From Brachynemurus nebulosus (lineage: Eukaryota > Arthropoda > Insecta > Neuroptera > Myrmeleontidae): a stretch of DNA of 64,000 nt. The stretch covers positions 90,905,024 through 90,969,023 of the forward strand of contig JAPWDM010000001.1 of NCBI GenBank assembly GCA_035578155.1, written 5' to 3'. Shown piece after piece: positions 36,921-51,000 of the stretch. Below the pieces are notes generated by a model. It was given only the letters and a program-made list of their open reading frames with translations, did no database searches and had not been told where the DNA came from. A program made the translations under genes and the position numbers. Each line of letters starts with the position of its first letter. Within the stretch, counting starts at the first letter, position 1.

Positions 36921-37187
36921 TTAACACTTTACAGACCGATGACGCAGCATCTGCCTCTACGTTTTTTTTTTGTTTTTTTTTTTTTGCTAAAAAAGACCCG
37001 TGTAAGTCCCTAATATAAAATGTCCATTATTCGATAATTATGTTTGAGCGCTTATTCTTAAAACCATGATTTTATCAAAACGGTAACGATATTTTCAATT
37101 AACCTGCGCCCCCCTGGCGACAATTCCGTGCCCCTGGGGGCGTGCCCCCCAGTTTTGAAACCGCTGGCCTAGACTATATAGTGTTAA
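36921..37187. mobile_element. piggyBac-like MITE containing a hAT-type end
   Basis: 267 bp from TTAACACTTTACAGACCG to TATAGTGTTAA. Inside, CCCCCCAGTTTTGAAACCGC at about 37144-37163 with GC-rich DNA before it is the end of a hAT-type element, so one element lies in the other or the span is composite. Confidence 0.6.
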
Positions 37188-37510
37188 TATGCAGTATACT
37201 AATATAATAAGGAAAAAAATTATAAATGTAGGGGGGTTAAAATTACCTACGCTCCAAATTGATTATTATTAATTCAAGTTAGAATTAGAAATTTAAGATT
37301 TCAGGAACCGTACGTATATATAATGTTTTTCACAATTTTCCAATATATAATATAGAAAATTGAAATACAAGGAGGGTAATTAAATTTTAAGTGTTCCGGG
37401 AATACATAATAATAATTATACAGAACATATCTGGGTGCCTACACCTTTTGATTCTTTTCCAGTAACGTCTGTCAGAAAATGTCGTGTTGCTTACTGATAC
37501 TGATTACTTA

Positions 37511-37970
37511 GGCCCGATTTACATTAACGCTCCGCTCTCGGTACGATATCACTACGCTTCCGATTCGATATAATCTTGTTGTGTTCACATTACAGTGCTG
37601 ATATCATGCCGGTACCTATTCGTTCTCTATTGACATTATAATGCTGCTCTGGGTACGCTCCCAGTTCGGTCTCAGTTTGATACAAATACCTTTTCATAAC
37701 AACTGAATGCAAGCGGAGTGAAGTGGAATCAAAAAAGTATTTACACTATAGGTATAAGCCATAATAAGTCTCATATCGCTCCAATAAAATATTTCCTGAG
37801 TGGTATTGATATTGGAGTGACATTGGAGCGAGAGCCAACCGTGACTGATATCGGACCGATATCAGAGCGATGATGTGAATACACTGATTGTTTATTGTGT
37901 AAGAATATTTTATCAAACCTGGAGCAGAGTGATATCGGAGTGAGAGCAGGGCGTTAATGTAAATCGGACC
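37511..37970. mobile_element. PIF/Harbinger-like MITE
   Basis: 460 bp. The left end GGCCCGATTTACATTAACGC and the right end GCGTTAATGTAAATCGGACC are inverted copies, and TTA flanks both ends as a 3-bp duplication. GATATC-containing phrases recur through the interior. GGCC-type ends with TTA duplications fit PIF/Harbinger. Confidence 0.8.
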
Positions 37971-38486
37971 TTATAACCAAGGTTTAAATTTCTTTATATA
38001 AGTAGCGTCAGATAAATGTATCATTCAAGGCATTTCTGTCATTGGAAACCATCTTAATTAAAAAAATCAAGTTTTTACATATATTATTTAACAACTGCCT
38101 CTTGGGCTAGTGTGATAAAAACTACATACAGACTATGGTCGTAATTAACATAGTCGAAGGTTACTACGATGAACATATTTTATAGATGATGTGTAGTAAT
38201 TCACAATGATAAAAAAGTTGATATTACAGTAACAGCAACTATAAAGGCTTGGCTATTGCAGATTCATGGTTGTTTGTACCCACTGTTGTGTAACGTCCGT
38301 TGACTCTTGACCATAAGAAACGTTTCCCAGTATAATATTTATTGTTACAGATTGTTTTTTATTTTGATATCGATTGAAAGTTGTTTTTGTTAATTTGTCG
38401 TTTCCTATTTTATATTAATTTTTATATCAGACTTTGGAAAAATATATACATACATAACTTATCCGCTATACGGTTTAAATAAAAAA

Positions 38487-38525
<39 letters not shown>

Positions 38526-38619
38526 GCGAACCACAAAAATTACTTTGCCTAAATGATTAGTTTTATAAATAACAACCTGGCGCACAACGACATTTTCGTT
38601 TATTTTCTTAAACATTTTA

Positions 38620-38653
<34 letters not shown>

Positions 38654-41460
38654 CTGAATATCGCTTTATCAATACCTATAAATAAAATACGAAGAGTCTG
38701 TCTGTGATTTTCGAACTTTTCGGATTTAATATGTTTTTAAGTTAGCAAATTTGACATATATATACCAAATCTAATTTTGGAAAAATTTTTGTCTGTCTGT
38801 CTGTCTGTGGGTATGTACGAACCGATTTAACTCAAAAACTACTAACGCTACTGAGTTGAAATTTACAGGGAATATAACTATTAGCTTCCCGATCAATCTT
38901 AACCACATTCTAATGTGATCTCCCAAATGATTATGTACAGGATGATTCAAACAAAATCTTCATTAAAAGTTTATGGCCTTCTAAATACAGCAAATTTTAG
39001 AAAATTTGGTTCTAGAAGTTTTAAATTATGACGAGTTTAATTAAAATATTTCTAACTTGCTACCATTTGCAGTTATACTGGAAGTTGATACAAACTTTGT
39101 TATTTTGAGTGCTTTTGACAGCAAATTTGAATTAGCTGAAAATTGTTACTAATATAATATTCTATTTGACAGTGGCATTTCAGCTTCTTTGACTTGACAT
39201 AGGGTGGTCACATAAAGCATTTTTTTTTAATTCTTTTTCTTTATTGTGCAAAAAGTTGTTTTCAAATGAATCATTGGTGATTCATAAAAAAATGCAAACT
39301 CGATCTATTAATATTGGATATTCTTATACCTAAAACTGATATTTTGGAAGTTATATGGAATTTACATAATAAAATGATGAGTTAGGTTTTCTATGGGCAC
39401 GGCTGACATAAACACCACTGGATAGATTTCCATGAAACTTCATAAATTCTGTGATGTTAGGGAAAAAGGGGCTAAGTTGATTTTTTAGGAAAAATGAGGT
39501 AGGTACACCAGCGTTTTCCTATCACTAATATGTACGTTTGGGTAAAAGGGGATAAGTTAATTTTTTGGGGAACAGAATTCACAGAACACCGCAGAATTTA
39601 TTCCCCAGACGCTTCATCATCTCAACTTCCCCAGTCCTATATACTACTTGAAAATATAAGAAATAGGGAATGTGATACAATCAAAATAAAAATTTAAAAA
39701 TACAATAATTATTGTATTATTATTAACAAATTAATTAATTTTATTGTCAATATATATACTAGGGATTGAGTAGAATCCTTTAAACGTTGTTACGTGAAAT
39801 TGCTGTATCTAAAGATACATGACATTCGTGTGACACGGCAGAGCATCGATTTTGTGTGACGTATACAAAGAGTAGTCTTGAGGAAGGACGGATGACACAT
39901 GTATCAGTAAACACCTGACCGGTTTACTTCTATGTATTGTGTATAGTTTTATGGCTTTCGCTAAAAAAGCACAATAATTAAGTTCACTGTACGTACACGA
40001 CACCTATCAAACAGCATCTACGTAGTCAGAAACATAAGAATGCCCAAAAGAGTCTGGCTTTAATCAAATTTATTTTTCTAGTGCTGTTTTTGTCAATGTC
40101 TCGTTTTATATCGAAGAAATATGGTCACTCTAATTATAAAGAACTATATTTTATATATATGAAAGTAAAGAAATCCATATTAATTTAATATGTCTTATAA
40201 TTAATTATTAATTTAAATAGGTATGTATAAAATTTCTAAATTTTAAATTGTCCGCTAGTCAAATTCAATTTTCGAATTGGCTGTTGTAAAACAATAGCAT
40301 TATCAGAAACATTTTTAGTATAATTATTTTATCCACATTATGTTATTAACTACGACAAACGTTTTCTTAAAGTTTTAGCAAGGGAATTCCTTAAATTCCT
40401 AAATGATAAATTACGCTTGAATTAAAAGAAATAACCAATACATATAATTACTATTATACAACGACAAATACGATATACTATATACCGACATTTATAGTAA
40501 CATGTTTCTGAATTAATTACCAATTGCTGACAGTTGAAAATTTTGTTGCAACTAATACAAATTTCACTATATAAATTCTAGAAAAGTATTAAATATAAAA
40601 TGCGTAGGTTTTAATTTTACTGCCACAAACCTTGATACATTTTATGGCTGCTACTATGTACAGTATACACTAATTAATTTTTTGATAAGATTATCTGTAA
40701 TTAAGTATACTCTAAAAATATCACTCATTTCAATTTTAAATTTTTATGAAGCGGAGTGAAACGACATTTCATTATTGGAATGTTTTATTGGACATACATA
40801 ATTTTATGAGTGGTCTATTAGTTCGTTATATAAATTTGTACATAAAATTTTGTATTACGAATGTGATAATGAATATTACGATATTACCTATCAAAGAACC
40901 TTATTTTGTAAGAGAAAGAGAAACGTAAATAGATTTTATGCTAAGACTTAGCTGAACTGAACCAAAGATTAACAACATAACTTAAAAACGTTAGAGATTA
41001 TTCTTGTCGATAATCAGGTAATTAAAGAAGTTTAAAACGACTAGAGGTCAGAAACTCCAAAGGTAAATAATTATACTTTATCCGAAGTGAACTTTCAGCG
41101 GTTTCTTTCATTCATTTCCACTTACTTCTATCAATAGAAATAACAATATACTTATCATTGAAAAATTATACTTAAATAGGAGCTTATATTCGCACAAAAA
41201 TTTGTAGTATACATATATACATATATACGTACAATACATAATATAAAAACAAGTTTAGAATTTTTACACGCAAACGCAGTATTTCGAAAACTAAACAAGA
41301 TATCAACAAATCTTCCTATTTTGTTTTATTCATCAAGTTCTATAAGAATCTTGTTTTAGTTTCTGTTGCTATAGTAATGGAAACCGTCATTTAGTGACGC
41401 CAAAACATTTCGAGGGATGAAATATGCACTTCCGATTTAAGTTATCAAAAATTCATTTAA
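37971..41460. other. AT-rich noncoding DNA with simple repeats
   Basis: Contains (AAAT)n at 38478-38521, (TTA)n at about 38624-38653 and a TCTG run near 38792-38808. ACAGGATGATTCAAACAAAA near 38936 looks like a transposon end. GGGGMTAAGTTRATTTTTT is repeated at about 39469 and 39548. No gene was seen. Confidence 0.5.
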
Positions 41461-41689
41461 GGAATAACTTTCTAAGAAGAGTAACCGCCAAATGTTCTTA
41501 AAATTTGAGCCAATAGTTAATAAAATATCGATATTTAATGAAATTTCCCGGTAGCGAACTGCCTACCCAATTGCGATGAAATTCGTAGGAGACCATTCAA
41601 TAACCAACTCGCATAATTTGTGAAAAAAAAGCAGATACTGACAGATAGACAGATTCATAAAAAAACATTTAAACTTTACAAGAAAAATT

Positions 41690-41835
41690 AGTCCCATTTT
41701 TTCACTTTAGCCCTCCTGTTAAATGAGATCTGATTTAACTCAGAGGAATGGATAAAGCTTTTAGGATTATAACAATTCGTCAGTTTAAACCTTCTTCTAT
41801 CTCTTTATAGTTCGTGAGATATTTTAAAAATAATA
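41690..41835 (+). repeat. Direct repeat flanking the nested inverted repeat, left copy
   Basis: AGAGGAATGGATA, TTCTATCTCTTTATAGTT and GAGATATTTTAA recur in the same order at 44915-45037. Confidence 0.6.
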
Positions 41836-41857
41836 TATTTTTGACCTCAAAAAATGG

Positions 41858-42215
41858 TCATTAAGCGAATAATCGAAAAGACATTTTTGATATTTTAAAC
41901 TGTCAAATATTTTCAAAGATTTTTTAAAATTTACAAATTTTTCTCATAGTAACAAGAAAAGTAAATAATTTTTTCCTAGTTACAAATACAAAAGTAAGTC
42001 AAGAGCAATTTGATTTGATTTTTTAATTTTTTTTATTTATCTATAAGTATATCTACAATATATTTTATTATTTATAAAAAGCTAAAGAGGGAAAATCACA
42101 GATTTGTTAATTTTCTCGTTATTTGTGTGCTAAACCCAGGCTACAGACCAAATTTCAACTTTCTAAAACTTCGGGAAATACTCTATAATTTTGATGATCA
42201 TCAGTGAGTGAGTGA
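41858..42215 (+). repeat. Long inverted repeat, left arm
   Basis: About 358 bp. Blocks include GCGAATAATCGAAAAGACA, ATCTATAAGTATATCTAC and TGATGATCATCAGTGAGTGA. The right arm (44305-44672) is about 90 percent identical by eye. The arms enclose a hairpin, GC-richer DNA and family A copy A7. Confidence 0.85.
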
Positions 42216-42267
42216 CGAATTTAATAAAATTTACATATTAATAATATTGAAAGCAATAGAGCTATAA

Positions 42268-42324
42268 AATGTAGCCACCAGTCTTATGAAATTTGGTACA
42301 TTTCATAAGACTGGTGACTACATT
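42268..42324. repeat. Hairpin with 25-bp arms
   Basis: AATGTAGCCACCAGTCTTAT and its inverted copy pair over 25 bases with one mismatch around a 7-base loop (TTGGTAC). Confidence 0.85.
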
Positions 42325-42591
42325 CTATCCTGACAATTTGAGCTCTTAAGTATTATCCAGACCGAAGTTATCAGGGTCCAAAAAAGACTGAATTGCTTCG
42401 AGAAAAGATACAGCAGTGCTCCGTTTGTTTTGTTTTGTCTCGTCGTGACGGAGGCACTGGGGCACTGCCCCAGATTTTAGTAATTTTTTTTATTAAAAAC
42501 TGATGTTTTGATCATTTTATTAAGCAATATACACCAAGTTCCTGATATGGGCATATTTCATTGCCTTAATTAAACAATATGTATATAAATC

Positions 42592-42719
42592 TTTTTAGTC
42601 GAATTTTCTCCGAAAAATTAGACTTATACAGTCTATACGATAAGAGCTGCGAGAGGCGAGACCAGGGGCGCTATCCGTTTTCGGACCCGTAGAACACGAT
42701 TATGTAAAAAAAAAAGATG

Positions 42720-42760
<41 letters not shown>

Positions 42761-44264
42761 CCCGCAACCTTTTAATATGTGTAGGGCCCCCCTATGGAAG
42801 TTAAGAGATGAAATTTGGTAAGTGGGGCTTATTCCGATGCACAACAATACTATCAAAGTGGGGTCAAATTTTGGGCAAATTTTTTTTCGGACCCGACCTT
42901 TAAGGGGGTGGTGGGGGGCGGAAAAGCAATAAAACTTTTCCAAACCGGTTTTAAATAATGTTTCGGTCAATTATCTACAACATATCCAAAATTCAGCTTC
43001 CTAGGATGATATGGTGGGAGTAGAGGGGGAAAAACGATTTTCACTGGATCTAACAGGCCCCCAGCCCCCCAGAATTAACGTAGAGGGTTGAAATTTGGTG
43101 TGTTGATAAAGTTCGTACCTAGGTTGTGCTTTTTGGGGGTTTTAATATTTTACCCCCACCCCCCTCATTTTAAAGCTACAATTTCATGCATTTTCGACGT
43201 TTTCGAAGTTTGTACCACTCGCACAGGTCACCCGAATAAACCTAGAGGGCTGAAATTTTGTATTCGGATTGAGTTAGTATCAAGGGGGTGCCTTTTGGGG
43301 GTCTCGACTTTTAACCCCTACCCCCACCATTTTTATACCCAAAAGAACATGATTTTTCTTGTTTTTTAACAGTTTCGTTCGGGTCAAAATCTCCCCAAAT
43401 AAACCTAGAGGGCTGAAATTTGGTGTACAGGTTAAGCTAATAGCCAGACACTGTTTTTTGGAGGTTTCAACTTTTAACCCTTACCCCCACGATTTTTACG
43501 CCAATATTTCCTTAATTTTTTTGCTTGTTTTCTAACACGTCTAGAGACTCCATAAGGAAACCTAGAGGGCTGAAATTTTGTACGTGTATTCAGTTAGTAT
43601 CCAGCTAGTACCTTGTAGGGAGTCCGCATCACTTTTCCCCCCACTTCTCCCATTTTTACATCGGAATTGAATGCTATTGTTAAATGTGTTTTAAAAGCAT
43701 TATGTTTATTCTAAATACAAGTAGGCGAATAGTAATTTTAAAAAATTTAAAAAAAAGTGAACTTACTTTTATGCAAATGAAATACATACATATTAAGTAA
43801 TTTAAAAATGTTATTAAAGTCACTGTTTATTGATAAATTAGGAATTTTGGAGTTTTAGTATTTATAAAATAGAAATTTTGGATTTTTTTGGAAAGAAAAA
43901 ATATCTTTATAAAGGCCTTCCAGTTTACTATTTAAGGTCCTTTTTTAATATTTAAAAATAAAACATAAAGGCATTTAGCGGATAAACATGGGCAGGAATG
44001 CCCTCGTACGAATTGTGTTGGTTTTTTTTCTGCTACCTGTTTTCGGCACAAAATTGAAATTTACTGAGATACAGCCCTTAAATACTTAAAACCTTTTTTT
44101 AAAGCCTCGATCAGCCGAACACTCATCACCAGTTTTGAAGCCAACAAAATGACAATTCGGTTGTAGACTTTCAATCACATTTCGCTTGTAAACATTCAAT
44201 ACCGACGATGAAGGGGAAAATTCGACTACCGTGATGGGGCCCCGCTGCTCACGGCGTTTTTTTT
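42592..44264 (-). repeat. Family A repeat, copy A7 (full length)
   Basis: 1,673 bp in reverse orientation, with head CCGCTGCTCACGGCG near 44250 and tail TTTTTAGTCGAATTTTCTCC at 42592. All modules are present and closely match copy A6. It includes a short (TA)n tract. The copy sits between the arms of a longer inverted repeat. The 99- and 93-residue open frames inside are not conserved as protein between copies. Confidence 0.9.
42724..42757. repeat. (TA)n microsatellite inside family A copy A7
   Basis: 34 bp, the shortest of the tracts at this shared position. Confidence 0.9.
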
Positions 44265-44304
44265 CAATAGAAGCAGTTGAGATGCCATAAGAGAGTAATT
44301 AATT

Positions 44305-44672
44305 GTCACTCACTCACTGATGATCATCAAAATTATAGAGTACTTCCCGAAGTTTTAGAAAGTTGAAATTTGGTATGGAGGCTGGGTTTAGCACACAATT
44401 AACGAGAAAACTAACAAATCTGTGATTTTCCCTCTTTAGCTTTTTATAAATAATAAAACATATATATTGTAGATATACTTATAGATAAATAAAAAAAATT
44501 AAAAAATCAAATCAAATTGCTCTTGGTTTATTTTTGTATTGTATTTGTAACTAGGAAAAAATTATTTACTTTTCTTGTTACTATGAGAAAAATTTGTAAA
44601 TTTTAAAAATCTTTGAAAATATTTGACAGTTTAAAATGTCAAAAAATGTCTTTTCGATTATTCGCCTAATGA
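44305..44672 (-). repeat. Long inverted repeat, right arm
   Basis: Partner of 41858-42215. It starts GTCACTCACTCACTGATGAT and ends TCGATTATTCGCCTAATGA. Confidence 0.85.
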
Positions 44673-44914
44673 CGGCAATTAAAGGTACTTACGGCTAATT
44701 TTCGATAGACAACCCGGGAGCTATCTATTACATTGCCATTAAGGATTCATTTAAATTAAGTTTCATTAAAAAAACAGATACCTGCAGAAATCAGCTGCGG
44801 TATCTTGTACTATTATCAATTTAAGATGTAATTTTTCCAATTATGATTATAAAAATTTAATTCAACAAAAAAATCATTTAAGCTGTGCAAGAAAATTTAA
44901 CTTCATTTTTTCTT

Positions 44915-45037
44915 CTCCAGCTTCCCTTATCCAGCTAGGCTTAGTTTAATCCACAGGAATGGATAGTTCTTTTGAGGAGTAACATTTCCTCAATTTTAAT
45001 TGCTTTTCTATCTCTTATAGTTTCCGAGATATTTTAA
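44915..45037 (+). repeat. Direct repeat flanking the nested inverted repeat, right copy
   Basis: Partner of 41690-41835 (ACAGGAATGGATA, TTCTATCTCTTATAGTTT, GAGATATTTTAA). Confidence 0.6.
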
Positions 45038-48000
45038 CAAAAAATATAATTTTAATCTCCAGAAAAAGCTAGTTTTACCCTTTAAAAATATAAAATGGTC
45101 AACAAAAAACTTACTGATGGATGCTTGTAAATTTTTCCTACACATTCGTATAGAGAACTCGACTGTTCTATAACATTTTAAAATCTTCCCTATTTTTGTA
45201 ATGCATCTCACAACATTATTTTAGACAGATATCGGATTCATAAGAAATATTCACGTCAAAAATGAAATTACATCAACTTATTATTATAATATGGATTTTA
45301 TAGATACAGTTGTCTAAAAAAGTATATATATGTAATATTTAGCGTAAAATAAATAATTTCATTATACACCTAGTAAAGAATAATTATTTACTAATCAAGA
45401 AACAGTTGCTCGACACAATGCTATATTTCTTTGAAGCAGTGGCAAAACTTCTTGCAAATTTATCAAACAATAATCTGTATTTACTAATACATAAAATAAG
45501 TAAATATTGCAACCTCATATATTAATCAGTAGTTCATATCAGTGTGCTCCAATTTCCAAGTCTGAAAATTGTTATATTATTTATAAGTATGTTGATATAA
45601 TATTCAAGACTACCTGTATAAAGTTACGCGTACAATCTGCATAGTAGGTTTATCTTGTGTAAAAGCAAACTAAAACATAAACTACTAACAATACTTTGTT
45701 TATTTTGCAGTTTGACACAATCATTGAGATAATTACTTTTGGCAACGAAATTTCAGAATTACACAAATACAAAAAGAAAATTGTTTTTCTTTTAATTATA
45801 ACACACACAAGGAGAGATCACTCTCTGTCTACAGGTATTTGATATTTCACTGTATACACATAATATATTATAAAGAATAACAATTGTCAGGCATTTGTGA
45901 AATCAAGCGTATGTTATTGTAAATGTCCGTATAGTAGTAAATTGTAAGAGATTTATCAATTTCTTCTTGCTAAAAGCTCGAAACATGGCATTAATATTGG
46001 TAATTCATCTGTGTCAATATAATCAAAATCAACCAATAAAAAGTTATACAATATTTTTAACCAATATAAAGTTATGTATAACGTGAAGGGTGTAATTTTT
46101 TATAGCACTTTCAGGTTGAAACATTATTAAAGAGTTAGCAGAATACTGACATCAATATGAAGGGCATAAATTTTCGAGGATAGTTTATGTGACTTGATAA
46201 TAAAGGGTAAACAGATTAAAGAACTTAATAGATATTTTTACAGTTAGCACAAGTAAGAAAAATTTGTAAGAAGCTTATTTGTGGCCAGTTTAAAAATGAT
46301 TCCGACAACAACAATAAATACCGAAAATTTTCAGTAACTTCGGAAGTACGAACCAATTTTGTTTGTTACTTTTTTTAAATATGGAAAGCAACGTCGCTGG
46401 AAAGCTGGCTTTTAGAGCTTATATAAACTATCGAAGTTTCTTTATTTTCTCTCATCGTCTTAGTCACTTTTAAGATGACAACAAAAAAACTTATTACAAA
46501 TTTTTTGTAGCGATGCTAATAATTACAAGAATATTTAAGATTTTAACACAACTAATAACCTAATTTTTCGGCAGAGTTCGCAAACGTTGTAGGATACAAA
46601 TTTATACTTAGACCACGTCATAAGCTACTTTCGAAAATTGATACCATAACATTGATGTCGGTTTTTGGTTAACTCAGCGTCTAAAAAAATTATCAAATTA
46701 ACGACACAATTGTTCTTTAATTTTTTTAGCAGAATATTCTCTTACAGCTAAAGTTTCTCTTACGGTATTTTGATACAGAAGTGGAAAAAATTCATGCTAC
46801 CAGCGAAACGGTCTTCCAACAACCAAGTATCAAAATTAGGATAAAATATTTCCACCACCAATATGTTATCTAACTAGACTCGCCGAAAAATTCGCCAAAT
46901 TTTCATTTTATTCTATAGTCGATATTGAAATTTAAATATCGAACTGTCAATATATCCGATTTGAAAATATCAATGCTTTATAAAAAAAAAAAAAAAAAAA
47001 AAATGGAAAAAAAATAGAATATTCGGTATATCGATATACCTAATATCAACATCCCTATTTGTAAAGTGACTAATTTGCTTTATAATTAATATGGACGATT
47101 TAAAGTAGTGCTTTTACAAAAAGAGTTGTGGGCGAATTATTTTATTTAAGTAATGCAGAAGTAGTTCGTATAATTCGACTATATTTGAAGTGCGAAAAAA
47201 TTTTTCTTTAAAATTTAGCGATGTTATAATTCCAGTAATTATAGACGAAACGTTAGGCTATCACAAGAAATGTTATAATATAAAAATTTCTCTGCTTTGA
47301 AACAAAAAATATAAAGAAAATTTAGATGACAGTGAATCTGAACTATAACTCTCTCCGTATCTGTTAGAAAAATCAGAGTAAGTCTGGTTAAAGAACTTAG
47401 GCCTAGCACTTTAGACTTCCAATCGGCCGATGCCCTGAACTGGGATTTTGGACATTTTTCGTTTGGCAAAAATTACTTTTTTAATATTACCTACCTTAAT
47501 ATTAATTTATATAAATATACAATCTATATATTATTATAGAGTCTATTATGTTAGACTGAACTTTTTTGTTTGATGTATTCTTTGTAAATTTTTACATGCA
47601 AATTGTTAACTTGGCAATTAATTATATCTTTCAAATATTTGTGGAAGGGTCTATTATGTATGTGGAAATATTTGGATAACTAGTAATTTTCCCTGCAAAT
47701 GAAAATATATCAAAGTATTAACTGATTTTTATTTTGTCTGTATTAATTATTTTGGGTTTAGGAAATATTGTACATAATTGTCGACTGTTAATTATTGAAA
47801 AATTTTCCGATGTTATTCATCGGAAAAAATAAGAAAAGTATTTTTATGCATACAGGCAATTATGTACCTATCCTTTATCTTTCATCCGCTTCTACGGTTT
47901 TAAACTCTAACTCTGTTGATAAGATCTTTATGCACTAAAAATGTCATTATATTAATTTGAACATTTTAGTTAAACTCTCATTTTACCTATTATAATTGCA

Positions 48001-51000
48001 TACTTATTTTTAAGTTTTTGTTAACTTTAAAGTTGTCACTGCACTGGATTGCAATCCTGAGATATTTTATTTCGATAATTGACATAAGATAACTCAGTAT
48101 TGCAATCTGGTGGCAAAATACACGTGTACATGTTGCTTAATAATAATATCTATATTATTACTTAAAAATAAAATAAATTTCTTAAATTGTGAAATAAATG
48201 AAACTTTTTTTTTTTAATTCTAGTTATACGCATAGCTACATTTAATAAAAATAAACGATATATTATGTGCTTACTACTCAGCCATTAAAATTAAATGCAA
48301 GAGTGTATTAACATCATTAAAATAATAATGATTATGATTAAAAAATAATTCACTCTTACTAAAAAATATTTTACATATATATACGAGTATCATATAGATA
48401 TGATATCTATGTACATATGTAATATAATATGTATATTTCTATACAAGTGTAACAACATATAATTAATATCAAAATAAAAATTTTTATGCAACAGTTATTT
48501 GACGTTTTATGTACACACGTGTATAAATTAGTATATATGTACTAAATGTGCAAACAATATACATATATTGCTTATACGTCAACTCGCGGGAGTTTTAAAA
48601 GAGGTCAAAAGAGTAAAAAGAATTGTTTTTTTTAACCTATCTCTCTTACTTAAAATAACATAGACAAAGGTAGATTCCAACTAAGGCAGTGTTGCATCGA
48701 ATGCCTTTGGTTTCCGGACAAGCAGTATATTTATACATATATGAATACGTGAATAATTAACATTAAGATTCATACTTATTGTTATAGTACGTTCACTTTC
48801 ATTTTTTTAACAGCTTACTTATGTACATACATACATATGTGTATGCAACTACTTGTACAATTTTTCTAATTGTTCATTGCTTATTGGAGTAAAAATTTAT
48901 ATTGATACATATTTATACGGTTTTATGAATCACATTGAATTGTTTGTGTTCACTGATTAATAATATTATTAATTACACATGTATATACTAACTAAATACT
49001 ATTCTTAGAAACTACAGCAGCAAATTAGGCGATAAAAATTTACAATTATAGAAAAAAGTCTGAAAAAATGTATTTAATGAACTTTAGACCGTAATGCTGT
49101 CTGATTTCAACGGATAATATAAAATGGTTTTGTTTAAAGTAGTGGGAATACAAAATCAAGCTAATAAGTTATTGGAGAAGCCTACTATGGGTGAAAATAA
49201 AAATCAAAACAAAATCAGACAAAAGTGTAAAAGAAAAATTAAAGTATTTCACCAACTGACAAAGTTATGGGACTTTAAAGTTGCACTTTGCACAGATAGT
49301 TCTGTTTAATCTGATACAGATATGTGACGTTGTATTTGCTATACGGCATTGCAAATAAAGTGAAGAATGTTTTTATTGAACTTTTATAAAGCTGTAAGTA
49401 TGTTAATTATACGACAATTTTGAAATTTTTATCTTTTACAAATTCAATATTTTGACGTTTTAAAATGTAATTTTTTGAACTTTTGACGATTCGTAAATAA
49501 GTATATAACACAGACCAGTGAACATATTATATATTATATTAAATAGACATATAATATAAATATGTAATTGAAGCAGTCACATACGACCAAGTTCCGACCT
49601 TAATAGCATTCTGTTATATAATAATTGATTTGTATCCGTAGTTACCCTTTCAAATAATTATTGTCAAGATATAATATTGATATTAAAATTTTACTTTTTT
49701 GAGAAGAAACTGCAAAATTTTGAAAGAAGAAAAGTGGTATTCGCTTTATTTTCAAAATACGTACGTATACAAATTATGTTCTGCTACAATTATAGTCGCA
49801 TTTGCTCAAGAATCGACATTATATTAATTCCTTAAATTTCACCCGTCTCACCTTTGTTACCTGCTTCAAGAAAAATGTCTAGAAACTGGCTTTACGCTTT
49901 GTCTAGTAGTATAATATATATAATAGTGTTCATTGGTCTGTGGTATATAATAAAAAATAATTTTTTTTAAACATTCAATCCATGGTAATTTAGCATAATT
50001 AAATTAAAAAAATATTGTATAAAAGACACTCGGTGTTTGATTGTGCGGAAATTTGACGTCACAACCGAAATGGAAATCAATCAATCCACCTTAAACTTTG
50101 ATCTTCCATTTATCTAATACTATTTGTTAACGGATTTCAAAAATGTTTGCACCAGTTTATTAGTTTTGGTCTATACTTCTTTAGTTAAATGTAACTACAT
50201 ATTACATTATCCGCACTTAAAATTATATTTTCCGTTTTTAATTTTTTAAACAACGAAATCGATTTTCAGTACCTATTAAATAATCGCTTTTTAAAATTAT
50301 GTTCTCATTCTGTCTTGCTGATTTCTGTCATACATACATAATACAACTTAACAAACACAATTGTTAGATAACTTGAAATCATTTCATATTATACAAGTGC
50401 TGAATGGGCAGTAAAATGAGCACAAAGAAATTTCGTTACATAATTTCAATTGCCTACTGCAGGTACCTCATATTAACTCAATGGCTGCCAAATAATTTTT
50501 GTTTGTAAAAGACAGGTTTAAAAACATTGATAAAGAGAGAAAATTGTTTACATATTATCTGCGTACTTCTGGAAATATTTTATTTTAATTGTAAGATTTT
50601 TGTTTCCTTCATAAAATATAAACATTGTTAGGTAAGTATGTTTTGTAAAGTCGGTATTAAACTAATATTTGGGACATGTAATAATTTTTTTAAAATTATT
50701 TCAAATGTCATTATGATATTCATTTTAAGTAAAATACATTCTACAAAAACATAAGTAAAGAGAATGAAGAAACCATTTTCTACCATTCTTATAATTTGAC
50801 ATTCCCACTTTGTGTGTATTGCACAATATCTTACGTATTTTTAATTTTATAAATTATAATAATATAATACTGACTTTATAAGAAGCGTACATGCATGAAT
50901 ACCTGCTGCAGATCTGGACCTACTGCAATGTGGCCAACGTGGCCAATGTGTTTTTATAGTTGACAGAATAATTTATTGATTTTTTATAATATGTAATACA

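Noticed and set aside
42671..43369. Open frames of 99 and 93 residues in family A copy A7
   Set aside because: The frames are not kept open in the other family A copies, so the repeat is judged noncoding.
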